The notes under the pieces: model-generated
The model's database searches: none
What the model saw: only the letters and a program-made list of their open reading frames with translations
What the model was told of the DNA's origin: nothing
Translations under genes and position numbers: made by a program
Assembly (NCBI GenBank): GCA_002311635.1
Contig: DBZJ01000090.1
Span: 31,152-47,405 of the forward strand
Direction: 5' to 3'
Origin: Syntrophaceae bacterium UBA1163
Lineage (GTDB): Bacteria; Desulfobacterota; BSN033; UBA1163
Length of the DNA stretch: 16,254 nucleotides
Shown: one piece after another, positions 13,992 to 16,254 of the stretch
Numbering within the stretch: the first letter of the stretch is position 1
Layout: each line of letters opens with the position of its first letter

Positions 13992-14750
13992 ATGTCGTTC
14001 ACTATAAGTACACAAATGGGAAAAGGGATTTTTGTCACGGGCACGGATACAGGGGTTGGAAAGACTGTCGTCACGGCGTGTCTTGTAAGTCTCTTGTCCA
14101 ACACGGGACTCGACGTGGGCGTGATGAAACCGATCGAAACGGGCTGTCCTAATAGAAATGGCAGACTCATTCCGGGGGACGCCACCTTTCTAAAAAGGGT
14201 ATCACATTCCAAGGATGATCTATCCCTTATTAGCCCTTATCGTTTCTCAAAACCCTTGGCTCCCCTGATTGCCGCCGAGATCGATCACAAAAAGATCGAG
14301 ATAAAAAAAATCCGCTTCGCTTACCAAAAGCTCAGAGAAAAGCACGATATCCTCTTTGTCGAAGGAGCTGGCGGTCTCCTGGTACCCCTTACACGAAAAC
14401 GAACGAATCTGGATCTAATATTGGAACTGAACATGCCGATTATTGTCGTGGTCGGTTCAAAACTTGGAGCCGTTAACCATACGCTCCTCACTCTCGACCG
14501 GGCAAGAGAGAGCGGGGTAAAGATTCTCGGGCTTTTGATCAATCAACCGAGTCCCAGCTCAAGTTTTAGAAACCGCCTGGTCGAGAAGACTAACCTTGGT
14601 TTAATCCGGTCTTTTACGGAAGTGCCGATCGTTGGCAACATTCCCTATATTCCCTTGATTTCCAAACCCCATCTCTTCCCGAAGCCGGCCTTGACGAATA
14701 TCCTAAAGACAGCGATTGACGTTGAAAAGTTCAGAACCCTAATAGTTTAA
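13992..14750 (+). CDS. bioD: Dethiobiotin synthetase
   Basis: A 252-aa P-loop enzyme that closes the ureido ring of 7,8-diaminononanoate with CO2 and ATP to give dethiobiotin. Motifs: Walker A GTDTGVGKT (17-25), GVMKPIETG as in the BioD substrate loop, EGAGGLLVPL with the conserved Gly-Ala-Gly-Gly, and late LLINQPSP and EVPIVGNIPYI. The length is normal or slightly above it. Family members usually start a few residues before 'FVTGTDT', so ATG at 14016 (MGKGIFVTG) is a likely alternative start; no ribosome site is visible for either. It lies 189 bases after bioA on the same strand, with a palindromic repeat between. It probably still shares the BirA-regulated transcript. Confidence 0.92.
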   Translation: MSFTISTQMGKGIFVTGTDTGVGKTVVTACLVSLLSNTGLDVGVMKPIETGCPNRNGRLIPGDATFLKRVSHSKDDLSLISPYRFSKPLAPLIAAEIDHKKIEIKKIRFAYQKLREKHDILFVEGAGGLLVPLTRKRTNLDLILELNMPIIVVVGSKLGAVNHTLLTLDRARESGVKILGLLINQPSPSSSFRNRLVEKTNLGLIRSFTEVPIVGNIPYIPLISKPHLFPKPALTNILKTAIDVEKFRTLIV

Positions 14751-14982
14751 ATGCAACTTTTCCCGTCTCCTCCGCGGGCCAAACATTATTTCCAGGAAGC
14801 TGGGTGAAGCCGGGAGGGATGTAATCGCCCATCCTGAAAAGCCCATCCCAAACGACTCCCTACCAATGTCCCCAAAAGGTCTTTCCGCAGTCAAAGTTTA
14901 TCGAGGAATAATATGTCACTCTGTCGTGGAAAACCCACCAGGATCGGGCAGGAGTGTCGGAGAAAATCTTATAGCGGATACC
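14731..14982 (-). pseudogene. Decayed minus-strand coding remnant
   Basis: One minus-strand frame stays open for 84 codons except for a single TAG at 14860-14862. It has a protein-like composition rich in Trp, Phe and Gly: TPARSWWVFHDRV, FDCGKTFWGHW, then after the stop GDYIPPGFTQLPGNNVWP. No start codon or ribosome site is seen, a stop lies just upstream, and its 3' end overlaps the end of bioD. I do not recognise the family. It could be a broken gene fragment or a chance open frame. Confidence 0.35.
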
Positions 14983-15086
14983 TCAGCTTGCTCCTCAACT
15001 ACAAGAATGTCTTGAACATTGAAGAGGCTGTGCTAGAACAGAGGAAAGTTGCCTTTGCCAATTACAATTCCACATCATCCGCTTGA
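14913..15086 (+). pseudogene. 57-aa ORF, possible remnant of a TolC-type efflux protein
   Basis: An ATG preceded by GAGGAATAAT opens a 57-codon frame. Its C-terminal two thirds (SYSGYLSLLLNYKNVLNIEE, then AVLEQRKVAFANYN) follow the repeat pattern seen near the end of outer-membrane efflux proteins (roughly Y.sGy.slL.vl.a...l..ee..le.R.a...a). The first 18 residues do not fit. If real, this is a leftover fragment on the opposite strand to the remnant at 14731-14982. Otherwise it is a short ORF of unknown meaning. Confidence 0.3.
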
Positions 15087-15154
15087 TAAGATTTCCAGAG
15101 ACATTCCTGCCCGATCGGAAGATCTGATCCACGCTTCAGTGAGGTATTATATCG

Positions 15155-15988
15155 ATGGAATCGAAAGTATTTGACAAACGATATATCTCTATATCATATA
15201 TGCAGCGAGGTTCTTCTACTAAATCATCAGGTCCTATAATGCCTGCCAAGATCCGTACTCTTAAATCTGGGATGCCGAACTTCCCGTGGAAACCGCTGAT
15301 CATGCTGGCTGTGGTAGCGACGGCATTTGCGTCGGTTTATTTCACACCGGTGCGGAAGTATTTCGGCGACATCCAAAACGTCAAATACTGGCTGCTGTCG
15401 CTGGGGTGGACGGGACCGGCGGCATGGATGGTGATCGTTTTCGTGCTCGTGGCCGCGGGTATGCCCCGCCTGCTATTCTGTCCTATCGGCGGTTTGGCGT
15501 TCGGATTCTGGCACGGTCTTCTGTGGACGCAGGTGGCAACACTGGTCGGTTATTATGCCCTGTTTCTGTTTGTACGGTGGGGCGGCCGCGATTTCGTCCT
15601 ACGCCACTGGCCGCGGGCCGGCAGGCTCAAGGAGCATTTTCACGGGCATTCGGCCGCGCTACTGGTCTTTGCCATACGCCAGCTCCCCATCAGCGGGTTG
15701 ATCATCAACTTCCTGCTGGGGCTGTCGCCCATCCGACACCGGCACTTCCTGCTGGGGACGGCCATAGGGATTTTACCCGAGGCCATCCCGTTCACACTGG
15801 TAGCCAGCGGTCTGGTCAAGCTGAATAATCAAAACACGCCGCTCTACATCGGAGCTGCAGTAGGGATCCTCGTGCTCGTGTGCGCTTCCCTGTGGTACTT
15901 CTCACGGAATTCGAAACTGCTGGCCGAGCTGCGTGGCGCAACTCAGGCTGCGGACGAGGAAGCCGCAGCCCCTTCGCCCCACCAATGA
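15155..15988 (+). CDS. TVP38/TMEM64 (DedA/VTT-type) membrane protein
   Basis: A 277-aa inner-membrane protein with about five hydrophobic segments. The VTT (SNARE-associated/DedA-like) pattern is visible: PRLLFCPIGGLAFGFWHGLLW, GYYALFLFVRWGGRDF, then RQLPISGLIINFLLGLSPI and HFLLGTAIGILPEAIPFTLVASG. Relatives act as lipid flippases/scramblases or transporters; no substrate is known here. The start is uncertain: ATG 15155 has GAGGT nine bases before it, but the first 28 residues are hydrophilic and overlap a possible promoter. ATG 15239 or 15272 would give a normal N-terminus just before TM1. From about 15290 the gene is distinctly richer in G/C, including third positions, than its neighbours, suggesting later acquisition. 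It stands alone after the decayed region. Confidence 0.85.
   Translation: MESKVFDKRYISISYMQRGSSTKSSGPIMPAKIRTLKSGMPNFPWKPLIMLAVVATAFASVYFTPVRKYFGDIQNVKYWLLSLGWTGPAAWMVIVFVLVAAGMPRLLFCPIGGLAFGFWHGLLWTQVATLVGYYALFLFVRWGGRDFVLRHWPRAGRLKEHFHGHSAALLVFAIRQLPISGLIINFLLGLSPIRHRHFLLGTAIGILPEAIPFTLVASGLVKLNNQNTPLYIGAAVGILVLVCASLWYFSRNSKLLAELRGATQAADEEAAAPSPHQ
15171..15197 (+). promoter_or_regulatory. Possible promoter with dyad before the VTT gene
   Basis: TTGACA (15171-15176) is followed after 15 bases by TATCAT (15192-15197; 5 of 6 to TATAAT). The spacing is short. The dyad GATATA-TCTC-TATATC (15180-15195) lies between and over these boxes as an operator might. If real, translation must begin at 15239 or later. 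Confidence 0.3.
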
Positions 15989-16254
15989 TCGTCGTCCTTC
16001 AGAATTACGTCAAAGTAAGGACTTATAGGTAAAATCAACACCGATGTGAGAGTTCGGTAAATGTGCCCTGTCCCGCCATTTTTTTGCGGTTTTCACACAA
16101 TCGAAAGCCCTTTTCGAAGGTTTAGTCCCCACCAGATTCCCGAATGGAGATTCCGCTTAATTAGAATAAATCCCCGAAGAGTACTTCCTATAATCAGCAG
16201 TAGACAGATTTAGCTCATAAGTGAAGATTTCAATTTGACCTTTCCCCGAAAAAG
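15989..16254. other. AT-rich terminal intergenic stretch
   Basis: No credible reading frame is seen. GGTAAATGTGCCCTGTCCC at 16056-16074 resembles the ends of palindromic elements often found near REP-associated transposase genes, and CCGC..GCGG around 16074-16089 makes a weak stem. No transposase lies in the window, so this remains a resemblance. Confidence 0.25.

Noticed and set aside
1..16254. CRISPR array, tRNA, rRNA, transposase or phage genes
   Set aside because: I looked on both strands for regularly spaced repeats, tRNA-like cloverleaf ends and integrase or transposase motifs and saw none.

Overview
The window looks like chromosomal DNA of a Gram-negative bacterium of the Desulfobacterota (Deltaproteobacteria) type. 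The reasons are the density of histidine kinases and NtrC-type regulators, a recognisable sigma-54 promoter, a BirA-controlled bio operon, short genome-wide palindromic repeats and moderate GC. This is inference from gene style; no rRNA or tRNA marker is present, and Nitrospirota or a related phylum is not excluded.

Layout. (1) 1-4580, minus strand, read from right to left: a Ddl-like ATP-grasp ligase (3582-4580) overlaps a soluble PAS histidine kinase (2482-3594). A repeat-bearing gap follows, then an NtrC-family regulator (859-2223), a 328-bp gap with a candidate sigma-54 promoter and a possible upstream activator dyad, a lone divergent receiver protein (78-530), and the start of a small exported lipoprotein-like gene that runs off the window. 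(2) 4774-9134, plus strand, divergent from block 1: an atypical tatC, a membrane histidine kinase (5541-7244), a second NtrC-family regulator (7207-8562), then a very good sigma-54 promoter (8687-8702) driving a small secreted protein (8742-9134) and a bidirectional terminator. (3) 9258-10811, minus strand: a GAF-GGDEF diguanylate cyclase, an unrecognised 132-aa protein and possibly a tiny ORF. (4) 11029-14750, plus strand: a BirA-operator promoter, a 110-bp inverted-repeat element in the leader, then bioF, bioA and bioD. bioB is not in the window. (5) 14751-16254: a decayed stretch with remnants of two unrelated coding regions on opposite strands, a TVP38/DedA-like membrane protein with visibly different base composition, and an AT-rich end with nothing firm.

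How it fits together. The left half holds two parallel circuits of the same plan: histidine kinase, NtrC-type enhancer-binding regulator, sigma-54 promoter (strong in one, candidate in the other), small exported protein. A divergent TatC translocase subunit sits next to one of them. The right half is a biotin pathway operon that probably shuts off when biotinylated-ligand levels are high, through BirA bound over its -35 box. The most unusual points are the TatC lacking two conserved glutamates, the kinase whose H-box reads His-His instead of His-Glu, the lone receiver with an altered acidic pocket, and the inverted-repeat element placed in the bio leader.
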